Shown here piece after piece: positions 10,802 through 20,792 of a stretch of 64,000 bases of DNA. The stretch's first letter is position 1. Every line of letters starts with the position of its first letter. The notes beneath the pieces were generated by a model that ran no database searches, was not told the DNA's origin, and saw only the letters and a program-made list of their open reading frames with translations. The position numbers and the translations under genes are program-made. Source of the DNA: an uncultured Mucilaginibacter sp. (GTDB lineage Bacteria; Bacteroidota; Bacteroidia; Sphingobacteriales; Sphingobacteriaceae); the NCBI GenBank assembly GCA_903864275.1, contig CAIPFE010000016.1, positions 20,580 to 84,579 of the forward strand, in the 5' to 3' direction.

Positions 10802-11791
10802 ATGAAACCTTTACCCCTTTCTCAATTTAAAATAACGGCAGCCTTAAGCCTTTTCTTAATCTTTCAATCCTGCGTATCTGTACCCGGTGTATGGAAAAAT
10901 GAAAAGATCAGTTCGGGCAAACGCGATGACTTTCACCAGCTGAATACTGAGGCATTAACCTATCTGAAAGCCAATAACCCAAAGGGCTTAAAAGCACTTT
11001 TATCCAAAGAGATGATAGAAGATAATAATGAAAGGCAGGTTGAGCTGATCAGCAACAGGCTGACAGATTACCCTTACGAGCTGCTTGACGAATATTATGT
11101 AGTAAATAAATATATCGATAAAGACACGATACCCCGCGGAAGCCAGGGGATAAGCCGTTACGGGCTGATATACCCCTCGGCCGCAAAGGAAATGTATTTC
11201 GCTTTTTTTGTACCGAAAAAACCGGCTAATAAATACATGGTGAGCATAGTTTACGCAAAGCTTAATTACGGCTGGAAAATTATTAAACTGGGCCTTGCGC
11301 CGTACACCATTAACGGGAAAACCGCGCCTGAACTATTTGCGCTGGCCAAAGAACAGTATGATAAAAAATACATCCAGGCGGCGCTTGACAATGTTACGCT
11401 GGCGGTAACCTGCTATGAGCCGGGTTTATATTGGCAATATGCCGACCAGGCTGATGCCGGCTTATTCTATACTAAGGTGCATGAAGAAGTTAATGAAAAG
11501 TACAAGTATCCTTTGGTGCTTAAACAGTTAGCCACCGGGCCTATGATATTGCGGGTTTATAATAAAGACAATGATGAAGGCAGCTTTCCGCTGATCTATT
11601 ATATGACGCATTTTCCACTAAAGGATACCGATGAAGTAAAAAAAGAAAATTTGCAGGTAAGGAAGGTTGTTGACCAGCTTATGCCGGGCCTGGGCGAAAA
11701 TAACAAGTATATTTTGTATTCGGCATTCAACAAACAGCCAACCGGGTATACTACCGTTGATCATTTTGATATGACGGATAAGGTGCATTAA
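10802..11791 (+). CDS. Hypothetical lipoprotein
   Basis: Signal with lipobox-like FLIFQSCVSV; no family recognised. Confidence 0.65.
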   Translation: MKPLPLSQFKITAALSLFLIFQSCVSVPGVWKNEKISSGKRDDFHQLNTEALTYLKANNPKGLKALLSKEMIEDNNERQVELISNRLTDYPYELLDEYYVVNKYIDKDTIPRGSQGISRYGLIYPSAAKEMYFAFFVPKKPANKYMVSIVYAKLNYGWKIIKLGLAPYTINGKTAPELFALAKEQYDKKYIQAALDNVTLAVTCYEPGLYWQYADQADAGLFYTKVHEEVNEKYKYPLVLKQLATGPMILRVYNKDNDEGSFPLIYYMTHFPLKDTDEVKKENLQVRKVVDQLMPGLGENNKYILYSAFNKQPTGYTTVDHFDMTDKVH

Positions 11792-11873
11792 GGCCAGGCT
11801 GTGAACGTGCAATTCCTATTGCCGCTAATTTGCCAATTTTGGCTAAAGCCCCTGGCTCTTTATTTTGTCCACC

Positions 11874-11936
11874 GTCCCTTAAAAGGGACGGCAATGAATT
11901 TACAGGTTACATTCATTGCCGTCGGCTTTAGCCGAC
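11874..11936. repeat. Triple-hairpin interspersed repeat between convergent genes
   Basis: GTCCCTT-AA-AAGGGAC; GACGGCAATGAAT-n11-ATTCATTGCCGTC; GTCGGCT-TT-AGCCGAC, all perfect arms. Confidence 0.8.
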
Positions 11937-11993
11937 GGGTAAAAGGCTATCAAAGCAGGGCTTTAAAAGTGACTCAATCGTTGCTGATTGTGA

Positions 11994-13514
11994 TTATTTA
12001 CAATTTTCTTTCAAATCACGAACCGCACTCACATCACCCAACTGCGCGCCTTTCTGCCAATCGGAACAGGCCCCTTTTTTATCGAGCAGGTGAAATTTTA
12101 CCTGTGCGCGATAACGGTAGGCTTCCGCCAGTTTTGGGTTAAGTTGTATTGCCTGGTTAAGGTCGGCCATAGCGCCTGTAAAATCGTGCAGTAGTTTTTT
12201 ACACTGCCCGCGGTAGCAATAGGCAACGGCATTGCCGGGCGCAATTTTTATTGCTTTTGAAAAGTCGGCAACTGCCAAATCCGCATTGTTCATCTGCCAA
12301 TCTAAAACTGCTCTGTAAAAATAGGGCTCCATAGCATCTGGCCTTAAACTTATTGCCCGGGTATAGTCAGTAAAAGCGCCTTTAAAGTCGTGTAAAGCAG
12401 CCCTTGCCATGGCCCTGTTATGATAAGCCAAACCGGGTTCAGAGCTTAACTCTATGCACCGCGTCATATCGTCGACAGCGCCGTTATAGTCATTTTGTAA
12501 ATACTTGATGACGCCCCTGTCAAGATAAGCATTGGCATATTTCGGGTCAATAGCAATAGCCTGGTTAAAATCGGCAATCGCACCTTCATTATCCTGGAGT
12601 TTACTTTTCACTTCGGCCCTGTTATAATAAGCCTCTGAATTTTTAGGGTCAAGGACAATTGCTTCTGAAAGATCTGTGCCGGCTTCGCCGTAATTGTCCA
12701 TTTTGCCTTTTGCGGTTCCCCGCTTCTCATAAGCCAGAGCGTATTTCGGGTTTATTGCTATTGCCTGGTCAAAATCGGCTATCGCTCCATTATTATCATT
12801 TTGATCACTTTTGGTTACCCCTCTTTGTGTATAGGCTGCTTCAAATTCGGGATTTAATTCAATTGCCTTATTGAAACTGGTAATTGCGGCATAATAATCC
12901 TTCAGTTTATTTTGAACGAGCCCGATATCATAATAAGCCATTGCCAGCTTTGTATTTATCTGGATGGCAAGGTTATAGTCGGCAATGGCGCCGCTATAAT
13001 CGCCGAGGCCACTTTTTGAATTTCCGCGGTCGACATAAGCTATATCGTTTTTAGGATTTAATTTGATAGCCTGATTTAAGTCGGCAAGGGCACTGTCATA
13101 ATTGCTTACACAGTTTTTTGCATTTCCACGGTTACAATAAGCTAAATCAAATTTAGGGTTTATAACAATGGCCTGATCACAATCTGCAATAGCACCTTGA
13201 TAGTCCCTCAGATCAGTTTTTACTTTGGCCCTGTTATTGTAAGCAAGGAACGACTGGGGATTTATAGCAATTGCTTTTGTAAAATCGGCAATAGCGCCCT
13301 GTGCGTCGCTAAGCTGACTCTTTACTAAGCCCCTGTAATCATAAGCCACATTATTTTCGGGGTTTAATTCTATTTCTTTCGTAAAGTAATCCAATGCACC
13401 CTTATAATCCTTGCTGTCATAGAGTTCGAAGCCCTTGTCCATATACATATCGGTAGTTTGGGCAACGGTAAAAAGGGGCAACAACAGGCTGATATAAAAA
13501 AATGCTCTTTTCAT
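11994..13514 (-). CDS. Secreted tetratricopeptide repeat protein (paralog of 9100..10668)
   Basis: 13 or more TPRs; N-terminus MYMDKGFELYDSKDYKGALDYFTKEIELNP resembles the neighbouring paralog. Confidence 0.9.
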   Translation of the reverse strand: MKRAFFYISLLLPLFTVAQTTDMYMDKGFELYDSKDYKGALDYFTKEIELNPENNVAYDYRGLVKSQLSDAQGAIADFTKAIAINPQSFLAYNNRAKVKTDLRDYQGAIADCDQAIVINPKFDLAYCNRGNAKNCVSNYDSALADLNQAIKLNPKNDIAYVDRGNSKSGLGDYSGAIADYNLAIQINTKLAMAYYDIGLVQNKLKDYYAAITSFNKAIELNPEFEAAYTQRGVTKSDQNDNNGAIADFDQAIAINPKYALAYEKRGTAKGKMDNYGEAGTDLSEAIVLDPKNSEAYYNRAEVKSKLQDNEGAIADFNQAIAIDPKYANAYLDRGVIKYLQNDYNGAVDDMTRCIELSSEPGLAYHNRAMARAALHDFKGAFTDYTRAISLRPDAMEPYFYRAVLDWQMNNADLAVADFSKAIKIAPGNAVAYCYRGQCKKLLHDFTGAMADLNQAIQLNPKLAEAYRYRAQVKFHLLDKKGACSDWQKGAQLGDVSAVRDLKENCK

Positions 13515-13633
13515 GATTCAATGGGCATCGGGGCAGGTGTATCTCTTCAAATATAAAAAATATTTTGGGGTGGTTGCACCGATTTTTAAAGCAGCGGAGA
13601 AGCCTGGTCAATCAGCGTAATCATTAAAAACCG

Positions 13634-13641
13634 TATCTTTG
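13634..13641 (+). promoter_or_regulatory. Bacteroidota-type -7 element TATCTTTG upstream of the radical SAM gene
   Basis: Matches TAnnTTTG about 45 nt upstream of the likely ATG at 13687. Confidence 0.4.
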
Positions 13642-13686
13642 CCGATTAATAAGTGAGATCATCTCTAATCGGTGAAATCACAAACT

Positions 13687-14649
13687 ATGCAAACAGAAGA
13701 AGCGATAAAACAAGGCTACAAAGGCTACAACAATTACGGTGCATGGCTGCGCGAAAAATATAACGGGCAGCGTGTGTTCAAGGTGATTGTTGATGGCGGC
13801 TTTACCTGCCCTAACCGCGATGGCTCAAAAGGCTATGGCGGCTGTACCTATTGCAACGTGGATTCGTTTACGCCTTCCGTTTCACGCAATAACCCTTCGG
13901 TGCGCGAGCAGGTGATACAGGGTGTGGAACGCGCACGGAAAGGTAATAAGGCCGATAAATTTATCATCTATTTTCAGCCGAATACCAATACCTATGCACC
14001 CGCACATTACCTGAAAATGATGTACGATGAGGCTTTGAGCTACCATACGGAAGATATTGTGGGACTTTCGGTAGGTACCCGGCCCGATTGTATTGATGCT
14101 GAAAAAATAGCCCTGCTGGAAAGCTATACCGACCGTTTTGATGTGGATCTGGAGATGGGCATGGAGTCGATCTATAACGATACCCTGGCGCAGATCAACC
14201 GTGGCTGTAGCCACGATGACCTGGTGAAAACATTAGGATTGCTGGAAAAGAGCAAGCTGGATGTTTGCGTACACACCATTTTCGGTTTCCCCTGGGAAAC
14301 AAAGGAAATGATGCTGCGTTATGCCGCCGAGATCAACCGTTTTCCACAGATAAAATTTGTAAAATTCCATCACCTCCATATTGTAGAAGGTTCTGTTATG
14401 GGCGTAAAATACAAACGCCAGCCCTTCAAGGTTTTTACCCTGGACGAATACGCCGATTTTTTGTGCGAGTTTTTACCCCTTGTGCGTCCCGATTTGGTGA
14501 TCCAGCGCCTGTTTGGCCTCAGCGACCTCGAACTGCTTATCGCACCCAACTGGGGCCTGAAAAAATCAGAGATTCAGTATTATATTGATCAAAAGCTATT
14601 GATGAGAGGGGTTGTGCAGGGATCGGCATATTATCTGAACCGGGATTAA
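13687..14649 (+). CDS. TIGR01212-type (YhcC-like) radical SAM protein
   Basis: CPNRDGSKGYGGCTYCN radical SAM cysteine motif; FQPNTNTYAP; ORF opens at GTG 13672, ATG 13687 more likely. Confidence 0.9.
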   Translation: MQTEEAIKQGYKGYNNYGAWLREKYNGQRVFKVIVDGGFTCPNRDGSKGYGGCTYCNVDSFTPSVSRNNPSVREQVIQGVERARKGNKADKFIIYFQPNTNTYAPAHYLKMMYDEALSYHTEDIVGLSVGTRPDCIDAEKIALLESYTDRFDVDLEMGMESIYNDTLAQINRGCSHDDLVKTLGLLEKSKLDVCVHTIFGFPWETKEMMLRYAAEINRFPQIKFVKFHHLHIVEGSVMGVKYKRQPFKVFTLDEYADFLCEFLPLVRPDLVIQRLFGLSDLELLIAPNWGLKKSEIQYYIDQKLLMRGVVQGSAYYLNRD

Positions 14650-14812
14650 ACGGATTTTACAGATTTTTCGGATGCCTGGCTATTTGGCTATTGTATCCCG
14701 GAGATCCTTGAAATCTGCTTAATCCCGGTTCAGACAAACATAACCCCCTTATTTCCCGTAAACATCCGCGAAACAAACTATCTTAGTAGTTAAATTAATA
14801 ATCGTAGCTGTC

Positions 14813-16033
14813 TTGCCACAAAAATCATTACAAAATTACATACCGGCACTAACAGGAGTGCGCGCAATGGCAGCCTACCTGGTATTTATATCCCATTTCT
14901 GCTACGTATTTGATGGCAGCTTTCCGCATATCGTCCAGCGCTTTTTAGGCGAGTTCCATATTGGGGTTAGTATTTTCTTTGTGTTGTCGGGTTTTTTGAT
15001 CACTTATCGTTATTATAACACCTTCCATTTAACAAAGGACTGGTTTAAGCAATACCTCAAAAACAGGGTGGCCCGCATTTACCCCATGTATTTTTTGCTC
15101 ACGATAGCAGCCTTTGTTTATTTTTTTATCTCGGGCGACCAAAGCATAACCAAAGGCAGCGGAAATCCCATTGCTGTGATGCTGCTGAACATCACTTTTT
15201 TGCGCGGCTTTTTTTACCAGTTTTGGGATACCGGCATAGCGCAGGGATGGTCGCTGACGGTGGAGGAATGTTTTTATTTTTCGGCTCCCATCATCTTCCT
15301 TATCGCGAAAAAGTACAATAAGTTTTATATCCAGCCGGTGATCATTACTTCCTTCGCTATTTTGATGGTATTGATATTCAGAAATGTGAACTGGCATGGC
15401 TTCTTTGGCAATTTTCCCTTTGTGCTGCTATTTACTTTTTTCGGGCGTTGTTTCGAGTTTTTTGTAGGGGTGCAACTGGCCAGGTATGTTATAAAAAATG
15501 GCTTTACCCGCACCAATAAGATCAGGTTTACGCCGATAGGTTTTATCCTGATTTTTTGCTGCGTTTTTATTATGGCGCTGCAGCCGGTACCCAAACCCTG
15601 GAATGCCGGCCTGGAGAGCCCGATAGGCATCATCACCAATAATTACCTGCTTTGTGTTGCGGTGGCGCTGTTTTTTTATGGCCTGCTTACCGAAAATACC
15701 CTGTTTAAAAGATTCCTGGGAGCGCCTTTTATCGAGTTGCTGGGTAAAAGCTCCTATATATTTTATCTCATCCACCTGGGGTGGATATACACCCTTTTAC
15801 ACAGCGGGATAAACAGCTTAAATGATTACGCGTTTTCGTTATACGATAAGTGGGACATTGAATGGCATTCGCCGTTTGAGTACGACTGGTTGAACATTAT
15901 TTACATTTTTATCGTATTAAATGCGGTTTCGGTGACTTTATTTAAGCTCATCGAGGAGCCACTAAATCATTATATCCGTAAATCAAACTTTTTGATCAGA
16001 TATCAGCCACGGCCGAAAGGGATAGTAGATTAA
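14813..16033 (+). CDS. Acyltransferase family protein (acyltransferase 3-type, OafA/YrhL-like)
   Basis: IPALTGVRAMAAYLVFISHF ... multi-TM; TTG start proposed by ORF track. Confidence 0.88.
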   Translation: MPQKSLQNYIPALTGVRAMAAYLVFISHFCYVFDGSFPHIVQRFLGEFHIGVSIFFVLSGFLITYRYYNTFHLTKDWFKQYLKNRVARIYPMYFLLTIAAFVYFFISGDQSITKGSGNPIAVMLLNITFLRGFFYQFWDTGIAQGWSLTVEECFYFSAPIIFLIAKKYNKFYIQPVIITSFAILMVLIFRNVNWHGFFGNFPFVLLFTFFGRCFEFFVGVQLARYVIKNGFTRTNKIRFTPIGFILIFCCVFIMALQPVPKPWNAGLESPIGIITNNYLLCVAVALFFYGLLTENTLFKRFLGAPFIELLGKSSYIFYLIHLGWIYTLLHSGINSLNDYAFSLYDKWDIEWHSPFEYDWLNIIYIFIVLNAVSVTLFKLIEEPLNHYIRKSNFLIRYQPRPKGIVD

Positions 16034-16064
16034 CGGATTGATGTAAAAAACGAAATGACGCCTG

Positions 16065-16907
16065 ATGAAGAAAGTTTCTGTATTTACTTATCTCGTGCTG
16101 CTGCTTATTGCTTTGGTAACCCCTTTCAAAACATTTGCAGGCTGGCCCATTGGCAAATACCGCGACCTGGTCATCCCTTCATTTTCTTATTATACTCAAA
16201 CCGATCATTTTGATGCTAAAGGCAACCAAATAAAAGGCGCCCCGGGCACCGGGTTTACTTCGTTTTCAATGAGTTTATACATTGGTTATGGTATTAGCCG
16301 CAGGCTCGATTTTATAGCAACAGTGCCTTTTTTATACACTATGAACAGGCTGGCGCCGGGCAACACGATAACCAACCAGGGCGCAGGCGACATGGTGGCC
16401 GGTTTAAGTTATAACCTGGTGAATTTTAACTATGTAAGGTTCCTGTCGGTACAGGTATCAGGCATAGTACCCTTGTATTCAAATACCAACGGGTCTTCGG
16501 CTTTGGGTTTTGGCGATTTCGGCAGCGAGGTTAAGCTTATGTTTAGCGGTAACCTGCCTGCATCCATTTTTGATAAAGGCTATTTTAATGCAGAGTTGGC
16601 CTATCGCAGGTATTACAGCTCACAGGGCCCGGACCAGGTTAGCTTCCTGGGGACTATTGGTTACCCTGTAACAAAGCATAGCCAGGTGAGCCTCGACCTG
16701 TTGCTTTTCAGGTCGTACAGTTCGGATAAAGCATACAACCCCAACTTTTTCGCCGAGAGGGATTTTGCTTTTTTTAAACCTTCGTTGAATTTTGGCCACA
16801 CATTTACGCGCAGGTTTTCGTTGTTTGCGGGAGGGTATTATGTCCCCATCGGGTTAAATACCGGGGTCGGCTATGGTGGTTCTGTTTTAGCAGTTTTTAA
16901 AATATAA
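16065..16907 (+). CDS. Outer-membrane (transporter-like) beta-barrel protein, paralog of 19822..20685
   Basis: Signal peptide, YIGYGISRRLDFIATVPFLY, ends GGSVLAVFKI. Confidence 0.7.
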   Translation: MKKVSVFTYLVLLLIALVTPFKTFAGWPIGKYRDLVIPSFSYYTQTDHFDAKGNQIKGAPGTGFTSFSMSLYIGYGISRRLDFIATVPFLYTMNRLAPGNTITNQGAGDMVAGLSYNLVNFNYVRFLSVQVSGIVPLYSNTNGSSALGFGDFGSEVKLMFSGNLPASIFDKGYFNAELAYRRYYSSQGPDQVSFLGTIGYPVTKHSQVSLDLLLFRSYSSDKAYNPNFFAERDFAFFKPSLNFGHTFTRRFSLFAGGYYVPIGLNTGVGYGGSVLAVFKI

Positions 16908-16909
16908 TT

Positions 16910-18250
16910 ATGAAGAAGATCAGCTGTTTAACATTTATTGCGCTAACTATACTGTTTGCATCGACACTGAAAGCGGTTGCATTGCAACAAAAGGAAGAAG
17001 AGGCCGAAGAAACAGGCGATGTAACTTTGAGGGCCATACCACAGGGTAAGGACGCCATTTTTAAAAGGAATGAAAACATATTGTATAAGTTGCAGCTGCA
17101 AAATAAAACAAACGATTCTCAGGTGGGGGAGATATCGTACCTTATTACAACCGACGAGGGGCAAAAAGTATCGTTGGATTCTGTCCATATCGCGATGAGG
17201 GGCAATAGCAAGAAAGAGCTGCTGATAAAAATACCGCAAAAAAAAACCGGGTTCTATCGTTTAAATTTTATGATAAAGTTACCCGAGTACGATGACACCG
17301 TTAGAAAGGTATTTGGCGTCGACCCGGATAAAATACAATCGCAACTGCATAGACCGGCTGATTTCGAGGCCTTTTGGAAGCAGTCGCGTGAGCAACTGGA
17401 AAAAGTAGCACCAAAATACAAGGTAATTGAGCGAAGGGACTTGTCGACGGAAGAAAAAAGGGTTTATTCTGTCGAAATGCAGTCCTATGAAAATTTTTTG
17501 ATCCGTGGGTGGCTTGTTGTCCCCACGGATGGTAAAAAGTTCCCTGTTCATTACCGGGTGCCCGGTTATGTGGTTGGGCTTAAACCCAATATGGATAGCG
17601 ACGATTTCATCGCGTTCGATATTAATGTGAGAGGGAACGGCGACAGTAAGGATGTTATCAATGTAGGCACTGACAATTATTGCCTTATTAATGTTGAAAA
17701 CAAGGACAAATACATTTACCGCGGCGTTTATATGGATTGTATCCGCGGCCTTGACTTTTTGTGCTCACATCCTGATTTAGGGATCGACACCAGCAAAATC
17801 TATGTTGAGGGCGGCAGCCAGGGCGGCGCGCTTGCCGTGATCACAGCCGGGCTTGACAGCAGGGTAAAAGTTTTAACCATGCAGGTACCTTTGTACGCCG
17901 ATATTCATGATAATATGTCCATATCAGCGTCCTACAAAAGCCAGGTATTCCCGTTTAAAGTATTTAGAAAATATAACAGCATGCACCCCGGGTTTACCTG
18001 GGATAAATTTTTCAGCACGTTTGATTATTACGACCCGCAAAATTTTGCGCCAATGGTAAAGTGCCCGGTGCTAATGGGTATTGGTTTGTTAGACCAGTTT
18101 TGCCCGCCGCGCTGCAGTATGGCTTTGTTTAACCATATCGGCAGCACCAACAAGGAATTTGTGTGCGTAGCAAACTCTACACACGAAGTAAATTTTAATT
18201 ATTTTATGTTTCAGAACTTATGGCTGCGTGAAAAATTCAGGATACCATAA
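16910..18250 (+). CDS. Acetylxylan esterase (AXE1-like alpha/beta hydrolase) with N-terminal beta domain
   Basis: VEGGSQGGALAVITAGLD nucleophile elbow; LLDQFCPP Asp; STHEVN His. Confidence 0.85.
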   Translation: MKKISCLTFIALTILFASTLKAVALQQKEEEAEETGDVTLRAIPQGKDAIFKRNENILYKLQLQNKTNDSQVGEISYLITTDEGQKVSLDSVHIAMRGNSKKELLIKIPQKKTGFYRLNFMIKLPEYDDTVRKVFGVDPDKIQSQLHRPADFEAFWKQSREQLEKVAPKYKVIERRDLSTEEKRVYSVEMQSYENFLIRGWLVVPTDGKKFPVHYRVPGYVVGLKPNMDSDDFIAFDINVRGNGDSKDVINVGTDNYCLINVENKDKYIYRGVYMDCIRGLDFLCSHPDLGIDTSKIYVEGGSQGGALAVITAGLDSRVKVLTMQVPLYADIHDNMSISASYKSQVFPFKVFRKYNSMHPGFTWDKFFSTFDYYDPQNFAPMVKCPVLMGIGLLDQFCPPRCSMALFNHIGSTNKEFVCVANSTHEVNFNYFMFQNLWLREKFRIP

Positions 18251-18496
18251 GCAAGTAAGTGTTGAATTATTTGCCGGTTTATGGCATGATATTGATTTAA
18301 AGTAATAAAAATGAAAACTTATTTAACTTATTGGACTTGCATTATAGGTGTATCCGGGCGAAATAATAAAGTAGGTTAAGTCCGGCATGGAAATAGCCAT
18401 TAATGGAACGTATAAATTAGTTACAAGGTTATTCAGGTAGAAGAACCACAGGCAGCAGCTTTAACACTGCCGGGGTATATTATATGAGGTAATACA

Positions 18497-19807
18497 ATGA
18501 AAAGTATTTTTAATAAATTTATAACAATAGTTTGCGCATTTGTGACCATAACAGGCATCAACCAAACCTTGGCGCAGAACAAAGAAGGTGACGGAACGGT
18601 AACTACCGCATTAACGCCGCATAGCAGTGATGGTATTTTTAATTCAGCGGCTTCCTACACCTTCCAGGTTAACAACAAATACAAAAATGCCGAGGCGGGC
18701 AAAATCTCGTACCTGGTGACCACCGAAGCCGGCAAAAAAGTTAGGGCTGACTCGATACATGTAAAAATTGGCGGCGGGGATACAAAGAGTTATAATTTTG
18801 ATATAGCCGGGTTAAAATCGGGCTTTTACAAGATCAATTTTATGATCAATGTATCAGATTATGATGATACAGCCCGCTGGGCATTTGGGATAAGGCCGGA
18901 TGAGATCAGTTCGCAATATAGCAAACCAGCTGATTTTGAATCATTCTGGCAAACTGCATCGCTTGAATTAGCTAAAATTAAACCGGAATATAAAGTAACC
19001 GAATTGCCCGACTCCAGCAAAGATGGCCGCAGGGTATTTTCGGTAGAAATGAGATCGCTGGATAATATGGTGGTCCGCGGGTTTTTAACTGAACCTGCCA
19101 CGAAAAACAAAAACAAAAAATTTGCAGTATTGTTAGGATTACCGGGCTACCAGGTCACCCTCGGGCCAATGTTCGGGAAAGATCCGGATATCGCCATATT
19201 TACTATAAATATCAGGGGTTCGGGCTATAGCCGGGATATCATCAATGTACGGCGCGAAGATTATATCATACTTAATTTAGAGGATAAGAATAAATATGTT
19301 TTAAGAGGGGCGATAATGGATTGCGTGCGCGCGGTTGATTTTATTTATTCGCGTCCCGAGTTAAGGCATGATAATATTATTGCAGCCGGGGGCAGTTTAG
19401 GTGGGTTTTTAGCAATTGCAACATCCGGTGTTGATAAACGTATAAACTTCTGTTCGGCCGCAAATCCGATATTAAGTGATATACGCAACCTGGTGCACGA
19501 AGTTGACTGGCCATTTATAGATATACGGAAGTATGTTAATACAAGGCCCGGTTTAACAATGGAAAAAGTGCTTGATAACCTTGATTATTTTGATGCTAAA
19601 AACTTTTCGACGAACGTCAAATGCCCGACATTGGTGGGCATAGGACTGGTTGATCCGATAGCTCCTCCGAATAATGTATATACACTTTATAACAACCTGC
19701 GGTCGCCCAAGCACCTGATCATTTTCAGGGACCTGGGGCACGAGATCGGGAAAAAATACGTGGTGTACGAAGGCCGGTGGATGCGCGACCAGTTTGCATT
19801 ATTCTAA
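18497..19807 (+). CDS. Acetylxylan esterase (AXE1-like), paralog of preceding esterase
   Basis: AAGGSLGGFLAIA; LVDPIAPP; DLGHEIG; same N-terminal domain architecture. Confidence 0.85.
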   Translation: MKSIFNKFITIVCAFVTITGINQTLAQNKEGDGTVTTALTPHSSDGIFNSAASYTFQVNNKYKNAEAGKISYLVTTEAGKKVRADSIHVKIGGGDTKSYNFDIAGLKSGFYKINFMINVSDYDDTARWAFGIRPDEISSQYSKPADFESFWQTASLELAKIKPEYKVTELPDSSKDGRRVFSVEMRSLDNMVVRGFLTEPATKNKNKKFAVLLGLPGYQVTLGPMFGKDPDIAIFTINIRGSGYSRDIINVRREDYIILNLEDKNKYVLRGAIMDCVRAVDFIYSRPELRHDNIIAAGGSLGGFLAIATSGVDKRINFCSAANPILSDIRNLVHEVDWPFIDIRKYVNTRPGLTMEKVLDNLDYFDAKNFSTNVKCPTLVGIGLVDPIAPPNNVYTLYNNLRSPKHLIIFRDLGHEIGKKYVVYEGRWMRDQFALF

Positions 19808-19821
19808 AATAAAATATCATC

Positions 19822-20685
19822 ATGGGCCTGCTAAAAAGCTTTACAAAAACGCTATCAGTAGCATTCGTTCTTTTTATAACCGTTCAAGGTAAAGCTTTTG
19901 CCGACGGTGGTTTTCCCGTTCGTCCCGGCAGGTTATTAATTTCTCCATCCGTCAGCTATTTCTTTGCCTCCTCACAATGGGATTCAACCGGCGTGAAAAA
20001 ACCTTTCGACAATGGCGGAAAATACACTTCAATAGGCATCACTTTGTATTCGGAATATGGTATCAGCAGACGTTTTGCCGCTGTTGTAAGCCTTCCTTAT
20101 GTATTAAATAATTACACCCAGAACATTGCACCAACAAGCACGCAAAGTTCCGGTTTAACTGACCTGGAGACAGGCATCCGGTATTACCTGGCCAATATTG
20201 ATTTCGTTTATTACTTCTCTATCCAGGGTACGGCCATTACGCCGCTTTACTCAAATAATGCGAGTTTAGGTTACGGCGAAGAGGGTGGCGAGTTAAAACT
20301 GGCTTTTTCCGGCTCGGGGCATTTAGGCGATCTTAGCACTTACTTCAACGCGGCCGACGGCGTGCGGCAATATTTCGGTAACAATGGCCCTATACAAAAC
20401 AGGTACAACGCCACTTTCGGTTTGTCGCTCGATCAAAAATTCAGCAACCAGGTCTCTGTAACCTTAAGCGGCATTAACTCATTCAGTAACGATAAAACAT
20501 TTGTTTCGGCAGTTCCCGAAACCAACAAAAACTTTTCCTTTTTGGAAGCTTCGCTAAGTTATGGGCACTCATTTACAAGGGAAATATCACTATTTTTAAG
20601 CGGCGGCGAATTTTTAACCGGCAATAATACAGGTGTGGGTACAACGCTGTCCCTGGCGTTTATTTACAGGCTGGATTATCGGTAA
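19822..20685 (+). CDS. Outer-membrane beta-barrel protein, paralog of 16065..16907
   Basis: ITLYSEYGISRRFAAVVSLPYVLNNYTQ parallels YIGYGISRRLDFIATVPFLYTMN. Confidence 0.7.
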   Translation: MGLLKSFTKTLSVAFVLFITVQGKAFADGGFPVRPGRLLISPSVSYFFASSQWDSTGVKKPFDNGGKYTSIGITLYSEYGISRRFAAVVSLPYVLNNYTQNIAPTSTQSSGLTDLETGIRYYLANIDFVYYFSIQGTAITPLYSNNASLGYGEEGGELKLAFSGSGHLGDLSTYFNAADGVRQYFGNNGPIQNRYNATFGLSLDQKFSNQVSVTLSGINSFSNDKTFVSAVPETNKNFSFLEASLSYGHSFTREISLFLSGGEFLTGNNTGVGTTLSLAFIYRLDYR

Positions 20686-20792
20686 GTAGGTTGATTAAGT
20701 TGACTGAGTTGGATTGAGTTGAGTAAGTTGGATTGAGTTTTATGGGCGACAACTGCTCACCTAATCAACCTAATCAACTGCTCACTCAATCA
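20683..20792. repeat. 9/10-nt degenerate repeat arrays at both convergent gene ends
   Basis: TAAGTAGGT TGATTAAGT TGACTGAGT TGGATTGAGT TGAGTAAGT TGGATTGAGT on plus; TGATTGAGTGAGCAGT TGATTAGGT TGATTAGGT on minus. Confidence 0.85.
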
